A stretch of 64,000 nucleotides of DNA from Mycolicibacterium sp. J2 (GCF_026240945.1 NZ_JAPFPY010000027.1:1-64000), one strand, 5' to 3'; numbered from the stretch's first letter, positions 25,902 through 37,482 are shown. The notes: generated by a model from the letters alone, not told the origin. Numbers and translations are program-made.

Positions 25902-28900
25902 TCGTGCGAGTCATACTCCGGATCTGGCGCGCGGCCACCGACAGGGTGGCCAGATCCCGCTCGCCCTCGGCGTAGATCTCGTCGAGGGTGCGGCGCGCGC
26001 GGGCCACCCGGGAGGTGTTGGTGACCTCCCACTCCTCGATCTTCTGCTCACCGGTCTCGTCCGGCTCGCCGACGGCCATCACGTCGAAGCACAGTGCTCG
26101 CAGCGAGCCGTAGATGTCGTCACGAATGGCCAAGCGGGCCAACGAATGCCACCGGTCGTCGCGAGGCAGCCGGGACACCGCGGTGAGCAGACCGTCGGCG
26201 CCGAGGCGATCCATCAGGGCGAAGTAGGCGTCGGCCACCTCGGCGGCATCGCGCTCCAGGATGTCGCTGATATCGATGACATCGAGCAGGCTGTATTGGT
26301 AGAGGCCGGTGGCGACCATGTACGCGAGGTCCTCCGGCACGCCCTGGCCGATGAACTCACCGGCGTCCTTCTCCACGATCGCCTTATCGTCTCCGCGCAG
26401 CCATTCCGACATCCGTGGGGTGAGGGCGGCGACCTTATCGGCGAACCGGTTGATCTCCGCGCCGACGGCCAGCGGCTGCGGGCGGTAGTTCAGCAGCCAG
26501 CGACCGGCCCGGTCGATGAGCCGACGCAGGTCCAGCGTCATCCGGTCGGTCACCGCCACCGGTACCCCGGCATCACCGGCGGCACGGATCGCGTGCCACA
26601 CCTCGCCGACCTTGAAGATGGCGTCGGTGGCCACGTAGCTGCGCACCGCGTCGACGGGCCCGACCCCGACGTCCTCACTGATCCGGTAGGCATAGGTGAT
26701 ACCGCTGGTGTCGACCAGGTCGTTGACCAGCATCGTGGTCACGATCTCCCGACGCAGTTGGTGACTACGGATATCGGCACCGAACCGGTCCCGCAGCTGA
26801 GCCGGGAAGTAGGCCGGCAACCGGGCGGCGAACACCTCCTGGTCGGGCAGGTCACTGGCCAGCAGCTGATCCTTGAGCGCCAGCTTCACATGCGCCATCA
26901 AGGTGGCCAATTCCGGTGACGTCAAACCCAATCCGAGTTCGGCGCGGCGCCGGATCTCCTTCTCGTTGGGCAACGCCTCCAGCTCCCGGTTGAGGTCGTG
27001 CTCGTCGACCAGCTCCTTGATCTGCCGCGCGTGCACCGACAGCAGGCTCGGGGCGTTGGCCCGGCTGGTGCCCATCAGGTCGTTCTGATCCTTGTTGTCG
27101 GCCAGCACCAGCTCGCCGACCTCGTCGGTCATCGACATCAGCAGCTCGGTGCGCTCGTCGGCGCCAACCTTGCCCGCGGTGACCAGCGAGTCGACCAGGA
27201 TCTTGATGTTCACCTCATGATCGGAGCAGTCCACCCCGGCCGAGTTGTCCATGGCGTCGGTGTTGATATGCCCGCCGGCGAGGGCGAATTCGATGCGCCC
27301 GCGCTGCGTCACACCGAGGTTGCCGCCCTCACCGACCACCTTGACCCGCAACTGGTTTCCGTTGACCCGCACCGCGTCGTTGGCGCGGTCACCGACCTCG
27401 GCATCGGACTCGGTCTCGGCCTTGATGTACGTGCCGATGCCGCCGTTCCAGAACAGGTCGACCGGCGCCAGCAGCACTGCCTTCATCAGGGCGGGCGGGG
27501 TCATCTCGACGACATCGTCGGCCAACCCCAGCGCGGTACGCACCTGCGGGCTGATCGGGATGGATTTCTGCTCGCGGCTGTAGACGCCGCCGCCTTCGCT
27601 GATCAACGACCGGTCGTAGTCGTCCCAGCTCGACCTCGGCAGCGCGAACATCCGCTCCCGCTCGGCCCACGAGACGGCCGGGTCGGGGTTGGGGTCCAGG
27701 AAGATGTGCCGATGGTCGAAGGCAGCGACCAGCCGAATGTGCTTGGACAGCAACATCCCGTTGCCGAACACGTCGCCGCTCATATCGCCGACGCCGACCA
27801 CGGTGAAGTCCTGGGTCTGGGTGTCGACACCCATTTCGCGGAAGTGCCGCTTGACCGATTCCCAGGCACCCTTGGCGGTGATGCCCATCGCCTTGTGGTC
27901 ATAACCCACCGAACCGCCGGACGCGAACGCGTCGCCCAGCCAGAACCCGTAGGACTTGGCGACGTCGTTGGCGATATCTGAGAACGTCGCGGTGCCCTTG
28001 TCGGCGGCGACCACGAGGTAGGCATCGTCGCCGTCGCGGCGCACCACACCCGCCGGGGTGACGACGGCGCCGGTCGACTTCTCGACGTTGTCGGTGAGGT
28101 CGAGCAGGCCGGAGATGAACAGCCGGTAGCACGCCACGCCCTCGGCGCGCTGGGCATCCCGGTCGACCGCGGGGTCACCGCTGGGCACCGGCGGCTGTTT
28201 GACGACGAAGCCACCCTTGGCGCCGACCGGGACGATGACGGCGTTCTTCACCGCCTGCGCCTTGACCAGGCCCAGGATCTCGGTCCGGAAGTCCTCCCGG
28301 CGGTCCGACCACCGCAGGCCGCCGCGGGCCACGAAGCCGAACCGCAGGTGCACGCCCTCGACCCGCGGTGAGTAGACGAAGATCTCGAACCGCGGCCGCG
28401 GCAACGGAAGTTCGGTTATGAGACCGGGGTTGAGCTTGAAGGACACCACATCCTGGGCGCGCGCGGAGTTCGGGTCGGTGACGAAGTAGTTGGTCCGCAG
28501 GGTGGCCTGTACCAGGCTGGCGAAAGCCCGCAGCACCCGATCGGTGTCCAGGCTGGTCAGCGCGTCGATATCGGAGGCGACGGCGGCCGCTGCGGCCTGG
28601 GCGTCGCGCGGCGGTCGCGCGCCCGCGGGATCGGCTCCGGCCGGATCGAACAGCGCCTCGAACAGTTCCACCAACGAGCGGGCGGTGCCGGCGTTGTCGT
28701 TGAGCACCGTCTCGATATGAGACTGGCTGTACGGGAATCCGGCCTGGCGCAGGTACTTTGCATAGCCGCGCAGAATGGTGACCTGCTGCCAGGTCAGGCC
28801 GGCACGCAGCACCAGCTCGTTGAACCGGTCGATCTCGGCCCGGCCCTGCCAGATGGCGGTGACGGCGTCGGCGAACAGCGTCGCCGTGGTGTCGGGATCC

Positions 28901-30753
28901 TCGTCGATCGGGACGGATCGGTGCGGGGACACCTTGAACTGGTAGATCCACACCGGTAGACCGTCGGCGCGAGTCACGGTGAAGGGCCGTTCTTCGAGCA
29001 CCACCACACCCATGCACTGCAGCATGGGCAGCAGTTCCGACAGCGAGGCCGACCGGCCGCCCAGGTACCAGGTGAGCTTGGCGACCCGGTCCTCACCGGT
29101 TCCCTCGGTGAACACCAACTTGACCGAATCGTCCTGCAGCTCTTCGATGATCGCGATGTCGTCGATGGCCTCGGCGGGGGTGAACGCCTGCTTGTACACC
29201 TCCGGGAATGCCGCGGCGTAATGCTCGGCCAAGCCCTGGCCGATCGCGCCGGATTTCACCGATCCGATCAGCCGGTCCGCCCAGGTGCGCGACGCCTCGG
29301 TGAGCAGTTGCTGGATCCGGTTCTCGTTTTCCGTTGAGGTGTCGATATCGGAGCGCCGCACACCCTCGGGCATCTTGACGGTGAAATGCACTACCGCCCA
29401 GGGTGATTCGCTGACGCGAGCGGCGTACTCGATGCTGACACCGCCGAGTTCGCGGACCAGGATGTCCTGGATGGCCAACCGGACCGCGGTGGTGTAGCGG
29501 TCACGCGGGAGATACACCAGCGCGGACACGAAGTGCCCGAGTTGGTCGGCCCGCAGGAACAGCAGGGCACGCCGCAACGAACCGAGGTCGACCACCGCCC
29601 GTGCGGTGTCCAACAGTTCCCCACTGGTCAGCGCGAACAGCTCCGAGCGCGGGATGGTCTGGATGATGTCCAGCATCAGCTGCGCGGGATGGCTGGGATC
29701 GGCCTGGGTGCGCGCCAGCACCTCGTCGACGCGGCGGGCGATCAGCGGAATCTCCAACACATTGGCGTTCATGGCGGCCACCGTGAACAGCCCGACGAAC
29801 CGGTGCTCGACGGCCTGGCCGGACACCACCCCGCCCGGGGTCTCGCGGATGACCACCATGTACGGATAGGCGCCGTAGCGCAGGAAGCTGGGCATGGTGG
29901 CCTGCGCCAACACCACCAGGTCCCCTGGTGCGGTCAGCTCGGGGAACACATCGGTGCGCGAGCGCAGCACGCCGAGCCGGCTGGCGGGGTCGACGGTGGC
30001 GGCGCCGCCCTGCACGGCGCAGCGCTGATAGCCCAGCAGCACGAAGTGCCCGTCGGCCAGCCACCGCAGCAGCGACGCCACGTCGCGGCGGTCGGGTCCG
30101 GCGAAATGGCCGGCATGGTCGGCGTCCAGCGCGTTGGCCAGGCCGACAAGGGTGGCGTTGAGCGCCGAGGAGTCGGCGGCGACCTGCCGGGCGTCGGCGA
30201 GAACGCTCGGCAGCAGCCGGGCCGCCTCGTCGACGGCGGCGGGGTTCGCGTTCGGAGCGAGCCGGACGTGGATCCAGGTCTCGTCGATGCCGTCGGCCGG
30301 CGCACCGGGCCCGGTGGACGGGGCGACGTCGAGCAGCTCTCCATCGGGTCCGCGGTGCACCCGAAGAACCGGATTCATGATCGACACGTAGTTGACGCCG
30401 AGCCGGTGCAGCAGCACCGTGACCGAATCCATCATCATCGGGCTGGGATCGGTGACCACCTGCAGCGCCGGCGCGAACTCGGGTGACGTCGTTCCCGCCG
30501 CTTCGGACGGGTACACCGCAACCAGAGTCTCCCCAGGCGCCCGCCGTTGGCCCAGTGCGACGTGGGCGGCCAGCAACTCCGGTGACATCACCTTGCCGGT
30601 GATGGCCCGGTCCACCGGAACGGTGACGGCGACGTCACTGGACGGCGCGTCGCCGTGCGGGCCGTGATGGGTGGCCAGGTACGCCGTCGCCAGACGCCCC
30701 ACGACGTCCTCGCTGAGACGCACCTGCTGTGGGGCTGCCGGTTTCACCGTCAT
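25879..30753 (-). CDS. gdh: NAD-specific glutamate dehydrogenase, 180-kDa class
   Basis: 1624 residues. It deaminates glutamate to 2-oxoglutarate with NAD+, feeding nitrogen and carbon metabolism. In mycobacteria this large type is controlled by GarA and allosteric ligands. A long N-terminal region of ACT-like regulatory domains (about 1-700) precedes the dehydrogenase core, where PVGAKGGFVVKQPP holds the catalytic Lys region and GVGDMSGDVFGNGM the nucleotide-binding part. A C-terminal helical domain follows. Size fits the L-GDH180 family and Rv2476c. It is followed by overlapping downstream genes. Confidence 0.96.
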   Translation of the reverse strand: MTVKPAAPQQVRLSEDVVGRLATAYLATHHGPHGDAPSSDVAVTVPVDRAITGKVMSPELLAAHVALGQRRAPGETLVAVYPSEAAGTTSPEFAPALQVVTDPSPMMMDSVTVLLHRLGVNYVSIMNPVLRVHRGPDGELLDVAPSTGPGAPADGIDETWIHVRLAPNANPAAVDEAARLLPSVLADARQVAADSSALNATLVGLANALDADHAGHFAGPDRRDVASLLRWLADGHFVLLGYQRCAVQGGAATVDPASRLGVLRSRTDVFPELTAPGDLVVLAQATMPSFLRYGAYPYMVVIRETPGGVVSGQAVEHRFVGLFTVAAMNANVLEIPLIARRVDEVLARTQADPSHPAQLMLDIIQTIPRSELFALTSGELLDTARAVVDLGSLRRALLFLRADQLGHFVSALVYLPRDRYTTAVRLAIQDILVRELGGVSIEYAARVSESPWAVVHFTVKMPEGVRRSDIDTSTENENRIQQLLTEASRTWADRLIGSVKSGAIGQGLAEHYAAAFPEVYKQAFTPAEAIDDIAIIEELQDDSVKLVFTEGTGEDRVAKLTWYLGGRSASLSELLPMLQCMGVVVLEERPFTVTRADGLPVWIYQFKVSPHRSVPIDEDPDTTATLFADAVTAIWQGRAEIDRFNELVLRAGLTWQQVTILRGYAKYLRQAGFPYSQSHIETVLNDNAGTARSLVELFEALFDPAGADPAGARPPRDAQAAAAAVASDIDALTSLDTDRVLRAFASLVQATLRTNYFVTDPNSARAQDVVSFKLNPGLITELPLPRPRFEIFVYSPRVEGVHLRFGFVARGGLRWSDRREDFRTEILGLVKAQAVKNAVIVPVGAKGGFVVKQPPVPSGDPAVDRDAQRAEGVACYRLFISGLLDLTDNVEKSTGAVVTPAGVVRRDGDDAYLVVAADKGTATFSDIANDVAKSYGFWLGDAFASGGSVGYDHKAMGITAKGAWESVKRHFREMGVDTQTQDFTVVGVGDMSGDVFGNGMLLSKHIRLVAAFDHRHIFLDPNPDPAVSWAERERMFALPRSSWDDYDRSLISEGGGVYSREQKSIPISPQVRTALGLADDVVEMTPPALMKAVLLAPVDLFWNGGIGTYIKAETESDAEVGDRANDAVRVNGNQLRVKVVGEGGNLGVTQRGRIEFALAGGHINTDAMDNSAGVDCSDHEVNIKILVDSLVTAGKVGADERTELLMSMTDEVGELVLADNKDQNDLMGTSRANAPSLLSVHARQIKELVDEHDLNRELEALPNEKEIRRRAELGLGLTSPELATLMAHVKLALKDQLLASDLPDQEVFAARLPAYFPAQLRDRFGADIRSHQLRREIVTTMLVNDLVDTSGITYAYRISEDVGVGPVDAVRSYVATDAIFKVGEVWHAIRAAGDAGVPVAVTDRMTLDLRRLIDRAGRWLLNYRPQPLAVGAEINRFADKVAALTPRMSEWLRGDDKAIVEKDAGEFIGQGVPEDLAYMVATGLYQYSLLDVIDISDILERDAAEVADAYFALMDRLGADGLLTAVSRLPRDDRWHSLARLAIRDDIYGSLRALCFDVMAVGEPDETGEQKIEEWEVTNTSRVARARRTLDEIYAEGERDLATLSVAARQIRSMTRTSGTGTSG

Positions 30754-30853
30754 GCCGAAGGCTCCTCACTCACGCCGGCGTGCCGCCCTCGTTGGCGGCA
30801 CGCACGAGCGACACTAGTCCTCCCGAGCGTCGCTCCGGCCCCTGCCCGCGGGA

Positions 30854-32527
<1,674 letters not shown>

Positions 32528-32605
32528 TGCCGTCGTCTTGCCTTTCGTCCGGCTGCGATCTCGATGAAACTCGCAAACCATCCTAGGCAAGGGCGGAAAT
32601 CGTGG

Positions 32606-33073
32606 TTACGCCGAGATCGGCAGCTCCCCCGGCTGCTCTGCGCGGTCGTCAGCGGCTTCGGCGCTCGCGTCACCGTCCGCACCGGTCTGCTCGGATCGCT
32701 CGGCCGGCTCGGCGCCGCGCCGCGTCGGGTCGATCTTCACCCGGCACCGGGTCAGGTCGGGGCCGACCGCGGTGGCCCGTACCTCGATGGTGGACCGTCG
32801 GTTGCCCTCCTTGTCCTCGTACTCGTTGGTGTAGATCTGTCCGACGACGACCACCGGGTCGCCCTTGAACAGCACACCGGCCACACCGTCGGCGACGCGG
32901 CCCCAGCAATTGACGGTCAGATAGAGCGAGTTGCCGGGTTCCCAGCCGCCCTCGGCGGTTCGCCGGCGGGAGTTGCTGGCCACCCGGAACCGAATGAACT
33001 CCTGGTCGCCGACGCGACGCGGCACCACGTCGGTGATGACGGTGCCGACCACGGAAAACGGTGTCTCGAACAT
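32606..33073 (-). CDS. ssb: Single-stranded DNA-binding protein paralogue (SsbB type)
   Basis: 155 residues. An N-terminal OB fold (about 1-110) with FIRFRVASNSRR and a conserved aromatic/SLYLTVNCWG strand is followed by an acidic, Ala/Glu-rich tail. The tail ends LPISA and lacks the DDDIPF-like tip of the main Ssb, so it is the second mycobacterial Ssb (Rv2478c equivalent), linked to recombination or stress rather than the replication fork (from family knowledge). The start has no clear Shine-Dalgarno but is the only reasonable Met. It is divergent from the allophanate hydrolase gene. Confidence 0.9.
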   Translation of the reverse strand: MFETPFSVVGTVITDVVPRRVGDQEFIRFRVASNSRRRTAEGGWEPGNSLYLTVNCWGRVADGVAGVLFKGDPVVVVGQIYTNEYEDKEGNRRSTIEVRATAVGPDLTRCRVKIDPTRRGAEPAERSEQTGADGDASAEAADDRAEQPGELPISA

Positions 33074-33231
33074 GGCATTGCCTTTCAGTCATTTCCTCGA
33101 TGCCGGCAGCGGACGCTCGCGCTGCCGGCCTGTGCACCCATTGACCCGCCCGACACCGACAGGCACGGCAACACGGGCCCGTCGCAGTGCGCCGCCTGTG
33201 GATCAATCGGGCACTGTGGATAACCGGCCTC

Positions 33232-33244
33232 TAGGGTTTGGCCC
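33232..33244 (+). promoter_or_regulatory. -10 element for leaderless allophanate hydrolase start
   Basis: TAGGGT (33232-33237) lies seven bases before the ATG at 33245. No Shine-Dalgarno is present. Confidence 0.5.
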
Positions 33245-34864
33245 ATGACCGTGTGGATCAGCCGACGCCCCGATGCCGAAATCGAAACCGACCTGGCCGC
33301 CAGCCGTGCGACCGGCGGGCCGTTGGCCGGACTGCGACTGGCCGTGAAGGACAACGTCGACGTCGCCGGACTGCCCACCACCGCGGCGTGCCCGCAGTTC
33401 AGCTATCGGCCCGCCGCGGATGCCGCCGCTGTCGCGGCGTTGCGCGCGGCGGGCGCCGTCGTGGTCGGCAAGACCAACCTGGACCAGTTCGCCACCGGGC
33501 TGGTCGGGACGCGCTCGCCGTACGGTGCGGTATCGGACACCCGCAGGCCCGACCACATCAGTGGCGGTTCGAGCTCGGGATCGGCCGCAGCGGTCGCGTC
33601 CGGTGCGGCCGATATTGCAATCGGCACCGACACGGCGGGGTCCGGCCGGGTGCCTGCGGGACTGCAGGGCATCGTCGGCATCAAACCGACGCTCGGTGTG
33701 GTGAGCACCGACGGCGTCGTGCCGGCCTGCGAATCCTATGACTGTGTCACGATTCTCGCCGGCGACCTGGAGCTGGCGAACACCGCGATGGCGGCGATGG
33801 CCGCGGCCGGGGACCGGCCGTGGCCCGCGGACACCCGGCTGGCGGCACCGCCGAATACCGTTGTGGCGGTGCCGTCGTCGCTTCCTGCGCTGGACGACAC
33901 CTGGCAGTCCGCGTTCGCGGCCGCGGTGCAGACCTTGGAGCACGCCGGTGCCCGCATCGTCCACGTCGACATCGACCCGTTCCTGGCCGCGGCCCGGCTG
34001 CTCTATGACGGCGCACTGGTGGCCGAAAGATACGCCGCGGTGGGCGAGTTCATCGACGGCCACCCGGACGCGGACATCGATCCGACGGTGCGCCACATCA
34101 TCACCAAGGCCCGCGACATCCCGGCGCACCGCCTGGTCGCCGACCGCCGGGAGGTGGCCCGGCTGCGCACGGTGGCGCTGCAGTCACTGGACGGGGCCGA
34201 CGCGTTGTTGGTGCCCACCGCGCCGCTACATCCCAGCCTGGAGCAGGTGGCCGCCGACCCGATCGGGGTGAATTCGACGATGGGCACCTACACCAATTTC
34301 TGCAATCTGTTCGACATGTGCGGCGTCGCGGTGCCCGCCGGAACCGCGGGGGACGCACAGTTCGGTGTCACGGTGCTGGCCCGCGCGTTCGACGACGCCG
34401 TCGCGTTGGATATCGCCACGATGGTGTCGGGCATCGAAGTACCGCAGCATGTTTGGCCGTTGGCGGTTGCCGATCACACCGAGCTGGTGGTGTTCGGCGC
34501 GCACCTGCGCGGCGGGGCCTTGGTGTCACAGCTGACCGATCTGGGTGCCCGCTGGGACGGCGAGCTGACGACGGCGCCGCGGTACCGGATGACGGTGCTG
34601 CCGACCACACCGGCCAAGCCTGCCGTCACCCGTGTCGCCGAGGGTGAGGAGGGCGCGGCGCTGCTGGGTCACCGGTGGCTGCTGTCTCCCGCGGCGCTGG
34701 GCCGGTTCCTGGCAGCATTGCCGGCACCGATGCAGTTGGGCAAGGTCGAGTTCGCCGACGGATCCTGGCGCACCGCGTTCGCCGCCGACGCGTCGGCGGC
34801 GACCGGACCCGATATCAGCTCCTACGGCAGTTGGCCTTCGGCCATCGCGGCCGGAGCGGTCTGA
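33245..34864 (+). CDS. atzF: Allophanate hydrolase (amidase signature family)
   Basis: 539 residues. It cleaves allophanate to ammonia and CO2. N-terminal amidase-signature domain with the Lys-Ser-Ser triad: AVKDNVDV, GGSSSGSAAAVA and GTDTAGSGRVPAG. The extra C-terminal domain (about 440-539) distinguishes allophanate hydrolase from simple amidases; HRWLLSPAALGRF lies within it. No urea carboxylase or cyanuric/biuret genes are visible in the window, so the source of allophanate is unclear. First gene of an accessory block that begins after ssb. The stop lies inside a 28-bp tandem repeat. Confidence 0.87.
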   Translation: MTVWISRRPDAEIETDLAASRATGGPLAGLRLAVKDNVDVAGLPTTAACPQFSYRPAADAAAVAALRAAGAVVVGKTNLDQFATGLVGTRSPYGAVSDTRRPDHISGGSSSGSAAAVASGAADIAIGTDTAGSGRVPAGLQGIVGIKPTLGVVSTDGVVPACESYDCVTILAGDLELANTAMAAMAAAGDRPWPADTRLAAPPNTVVAVPSSLPALDDTWQSAFAAAVQTLEHAGARIVHVDIDPFLAAARLLYDGALVAERYAAVGEFIDGHPDADIDPTVRHIITKARDIPAHRLVADRREVARLRTVALQSLDGADALLVPTAPLHPSLEQVAADPIGVNSTMGTYTNFCNLFDMCGVAVPAGTAGDAQFGVTVLARAFDDAVALDIATMVSGIEVPQHVWPLAVADHTELVVFGAHLRGGALVSQLTDLGARWDGELTTAPRYRMTVLPTTPAKPAVTRVAEGEEGAALLGHRWLLSPAALGRFLAALPAPMQLGKVEFADGSWRTAFAADASAATGPDISSYGSWPSAIAAGAV

Positions 34865-34916
34865 CACAGCCATCGCGGCCGGAGCGGTCTGACACAGCCA
34901 TCGCGGCCGGAGCGGT
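34841..34916 (+). repeat. 28-bp tandem repeat, 2.7 copies, across the stop of atzF
   Basis: Units at 34841-34868, 34869-34896 and a partial one at 34897-34916 are identical. The unit runs from GCCATCGCGGCCGGAGCGGT to CTGACACA. The first unit encodes the last residues AIAAGAV and the stop, so extra copies do not change the protein. A candidate strain-typing VNTR. Confidence 0.92.
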
Positions 34917-34925
34917 GTAGCGGAC

Positions 34926-36701
34926 TCAGAACCAGTCGGGCCTGGCTTCGACGGTCACGCGGTCCAGCGATGCCAGCAGATCGAACTGCGGACCCACCTT
35001 GGGCAGCTCGTACGTGAAGAAATACTGTGCCGCGGCACGCTTCCCGTCGTAGAAACTCCCCTGGTTGTCGCTCGCCGCGAGCAGCTGCTCCAACCACAGC
35101 CAGGCCACCACGACGTGACCCACCGCCTCCAGGTACACCGACGCGTTGGCGAGGGTGGTGGCGAGCTCTTCGGCCGACCAGAGGATCGCGGTGGCCTCCT
35201 GGAGGCGCTGAACGGCCTGCCGCAGTGCACCGGCCTGCTTGGCCGCGTAGTCGGTGGCCGCGGCCCGGTCGATGGTCTCGCCGATCCGTGCGACGAGCAG
35301 GGCCAGGCCCGCCCCGTCCTGCATGACAACCTTTCGGCCCAGCAGGTCGAGGCCGTGGATGCCGTGGGTACCTTCGTGAATGGCGTTCAGGCGGTTGTCC
35401 CGGTAGTACTGCTCGACGTCGAATTCCGTCGTGTAGCCGTACCCACCGTGAACCTGGATAGCCAGGTTGTTGGCCTCCAGGCACCACTGTGACGGCCAAC
35501 TCTTGGCGATGGGGGTCAAGACCTCCAGAAGCAGATGCGCGCGGTCACGCTCGCCGTCGGCGCCGGTTCGGGCTTCGTCGACCAGGTTCGCGCAGTACAG
35601 CCCCAGCGCCAAGCCGCCTTCCACATAAGACTTCTGCGCCAGCAGCATGCGCTTGACATCGGCGTGCTCGATAAGTGGCACCGGCCGCACGGACGCATCC
35701 TTGTTCCCGACCGGGCGGCCCTGGGTGCGCTGCTTGGCGTACTCCAGTGATGCCAGATATCCGGCGTAACCGGTTGCGCTCGCCTGCAATCCGACCGCCA
35801 TCCGGGCCTCGTTCATCATGTGGAACATGTACGCCAGGCCCTTGTGCTCCTCGCCGACCAAGTAACCGACGGCTCCTTCGCCGCCGGCCACCGGGTGGGT
35901 TCCGTCGCCGAAGTTCAGCAGTGCATTCGTCGTCGCGTGGTTGCCCATCTTGTGGTTCAGGCTCACCAGTGCCACGTCGTTGCGGGTGCCGTCCGGAAGG
36001 AACTTCGGCACGATGAACAGGGAGATGCCCTTGACACCCGGACCGCCGCCGGGCACCTTCGCGAGCACGAGATGCACGATGTTCTCGGTCAACTCGTGGT
36101 CCCCACCGGTGATCCACATCTTGGTGCCCGTGACACGGTAGGTGCCGTCGGGCGTGCGGACTGCTCTGGTGGTGATGTCGGCGAGGGAGGATCCGGCTTC
36201 GGGTTCTGACAGGCACATCGTGCCGAAGTAGCGACCCTCCAGCATGGGGCGCACCCAGGTGTCGATCTGCTCCTGGGAACCGTACTCGGCCAGCAGGTTG
36301 GCGTTACCCATCGTCAGGAAGGCATAGGCCGTGGTACTCGGGTTGGCCGCACGCGCAAAGGCCAACGCTGCCTGCGACACCACCATCGGCAATTGCATCC
36401 CACCGATCGCCTCGTCGAACGGACCCGCCATCAGGCCCGCGGCGCTGAACGCATCCAGCGCTTCCTTGATCTCGTCGATCAGCACGACCGAACCGTCGGA
36501 CCCCACCACAGGCTGGATCTGGTCGCCCTTCTTGTTGTGCGGTGCAAAGAGTTTGGCTGCGATGTCGGCCGAAAGATCGAGCACGGCGTCGAACGTGTCC
36601 CTGGAGTGTTCGGCGAAATGATCACGCTTGGTCAGCGCGGTGACATCCAGCCACTCGTGGAGCAGGAAGTCGATGTCGCGCCGCGAGAGAAAGTCGGCCA
36701 T
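34926..36701 (-). CDS. Long-form acyl-CoA dehydrogenase (FadE5/DmdC-like)
   Basis: 591 residues, the long ACAD subfamily with an extra C-terminal domain. It oxidises an acyl-CoA to the 2-enoyl-CoA with FAD. Features: a TMCLSEPEAGSSLAD substrate/FAD loop, TGTKMWITGGDHE, NHKMGNHATTNALLNFG, MMNEARMAVG, and HGGYGYTTEFDVEQYYRD with IHEGTHGIHGLDL, where this subfamily places its catalytic Glu. Divergent from a TetR gene, with a 35-bp palindrome between them, so it is probably repressed by that regulator. It ends just after the 28-bp repeats, tail to tail with atzF. Confidence 0.9.
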   Translation of the reverse strand: MADFLSRRDIDFLLHEWLDVTALTKRDHFAEHSRDTFDAVLDLSADIAAKLFAPHNKKGDQIQPVVGSDGSVVLIDEIKEALDAFSAAGLMAGPFDEAIGGMQLPMVVSQAALAFARAANPSTTAYAFLTMGNANLLAEYGSQEQIDTWVRPMLEGRYFGTMCLSEPEAGSSLADITTRAVRTPDGTYRVTGTKMWITGGDHELTENIVHLVLAKVPGGGPGVKGISLFIVPKFLPDGTRNDVALVSLNHKMGNHATTNALLNFGDGTHPVAGGEGAVGYLVGEEHKGLAYMFHMMNEARMAVGLQASATGYAGYLASLEYAKQRTQGRPVGNKDASVRPVPLIEHADVKRMLLAQKSYVEGGLALGLYCANLVDEARTGADGERDRAHLLLEVLTPIAKSWPSQWCLEANNLAIQVHGGYGYTTEFDVEQYYRDNRLNAIHEGTHGIHGLDLLGRKVVMQDGAGLALLVARIGETIDRAAATDYAAKQAGALRQAVQRLQEATAILWSAEELATTLANASVYLEAVGHVVVAWLWLEQLLAASDNQGSFYDGKRAAAQYFFTYELPKVGPQFDLLASLDRVTVEARPDWF

Positions 36702-36726
36702 GGTCGCGCCTTTCGGATCGACAGAA

Positions 36727-36761
36727 ATTAGCGATCGCTCATTTTATGAGCGTTCGCTAAT
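36727..36761. promoter_or_regulatory. Palindromic operator between fadE-like gene and tetR
   Basis: Arms ATTAGCGATCGCTCAT (36727-36742) and ATGAGCGTTCGCTAAT (36746-36761) are inverse with one mismatch and a TTT spacer. It lies about 25 bases from the dehydrogenase start. The regulator's own -10 (TAAAAT, 36797-36802) is close by. Confidence 0.8.
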
Positions 36762-36813
36762 ATTGCGCCCTCGGTGCCGCCGGTGTCAATTGTGTGTAAA
36801 ATCACCCATCGTC

Positions 36814-37398
36814 ATGGCCATCGACCGATCTTCGGATTCAGCTGCGGCAGAACGCATGCGACGGGCTGCGATCGAAGCGTTCGCCGAGTCGGGATACGGC
36901 GGCAGCTCCACGCGGCAGATCGCCAAACGCCTCAACATGAGCGCGACGGCGATGTACCCGCACTATCGGTCGAAAGAGGAGTTGCTCTTCGCGATCGCAC
37001 TGGAGGGTCACAGCAGCCTGCTGGCCGCCCTCAAACAGGCGGATCCGTCGACCCCGACCTTCAGCGAGCGACTCCGCGCGGTCGTCGCCGCCTTCGCGCG
37101 CTGGCACGCGGAGAATCACAAGCAGGCGCGCGTCGTCCAGTACGAGTTGCACGGCCTGACCGCCGCCCACTACCGCAAGATCGCGCCACTACGACACGAA
37201 GCGACCGCGGTGCTGACCGATATCGTCGCCGGCGGTATCCGCACCGGCGAATTCGGTGTCGACACCGTCGACGAGATCGTCATGGCCATCTCCTCGCTGT
37301 GCGTGGACGTGTGCCGCTGGTTCCCCTCCAAGAAACACCACGACGCCGTCAAACTCGGCGAACTCTACGCAGACATCGCCGCGCGGCTCGTGCGCTGA
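36814..37398 (+). CDS. TetR-family regulator of the adjacent acyl-CoA dehydrogenase
   Basis: 194 residues from the ATG at 36814. An in-frame extension to 36628 would run back through the operator into fadE, so it is rejected. Helix-turn-helix: RMRRAAIEAFAESGYGGSSTRQIAKRLNMSATAMYPHYRSKEEL. The C-terminal part is all helical, with a conserved QARVVQYELHGLTAAHY segment seen in lipid-related TetR proteins. Divergent arrangement with the dehydrogenase and a large palindrome suggests it senses an acyl-CoA or fatty acid (inference). Confidence 0.88.
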   Translation: MAIDRSSDSAAAERMRRAAIEAFAESGYGGSSTRQIAKRLNMSATAMYPHYRSKEELLFAIALEGHSSLLAALKQADPSTPTFSERLRAVVAAFARWHAENHKQARVVQYELHGLTAAHYRKIAPLRHEATAVLTDIVAGGIRTGEFGVDTVDEIVMAISSLCVDVCRWFPSKKHHDAVKLGELYADIAARLVR

Positions 37399-37463
37399 GC
37401 CGGCGACCGATTACATCACGCATCGCATCAATCCTTCTCGCGGGACCCGATGCTGACAGCAAA

Positions 37464-37482
37464 CACATAGGTCAGACCTGTG
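37464..37482. promoter_or_regulatory. Candidate MarR operator
   Basis: CACATAGGTCAGACCTGTG contains the perfect palindrome AGGTCAGACCT about 45 bases before the MarR start. A second short inverted pair, TATC-GATTA-GATA, follows closer to the gene. Confidence 0.35.

Noticed and set aside
34841..34916. CRISPR-like array
   Set aside because: The 28-bp units are directly abutting with no spacers and no cas genes nearby.
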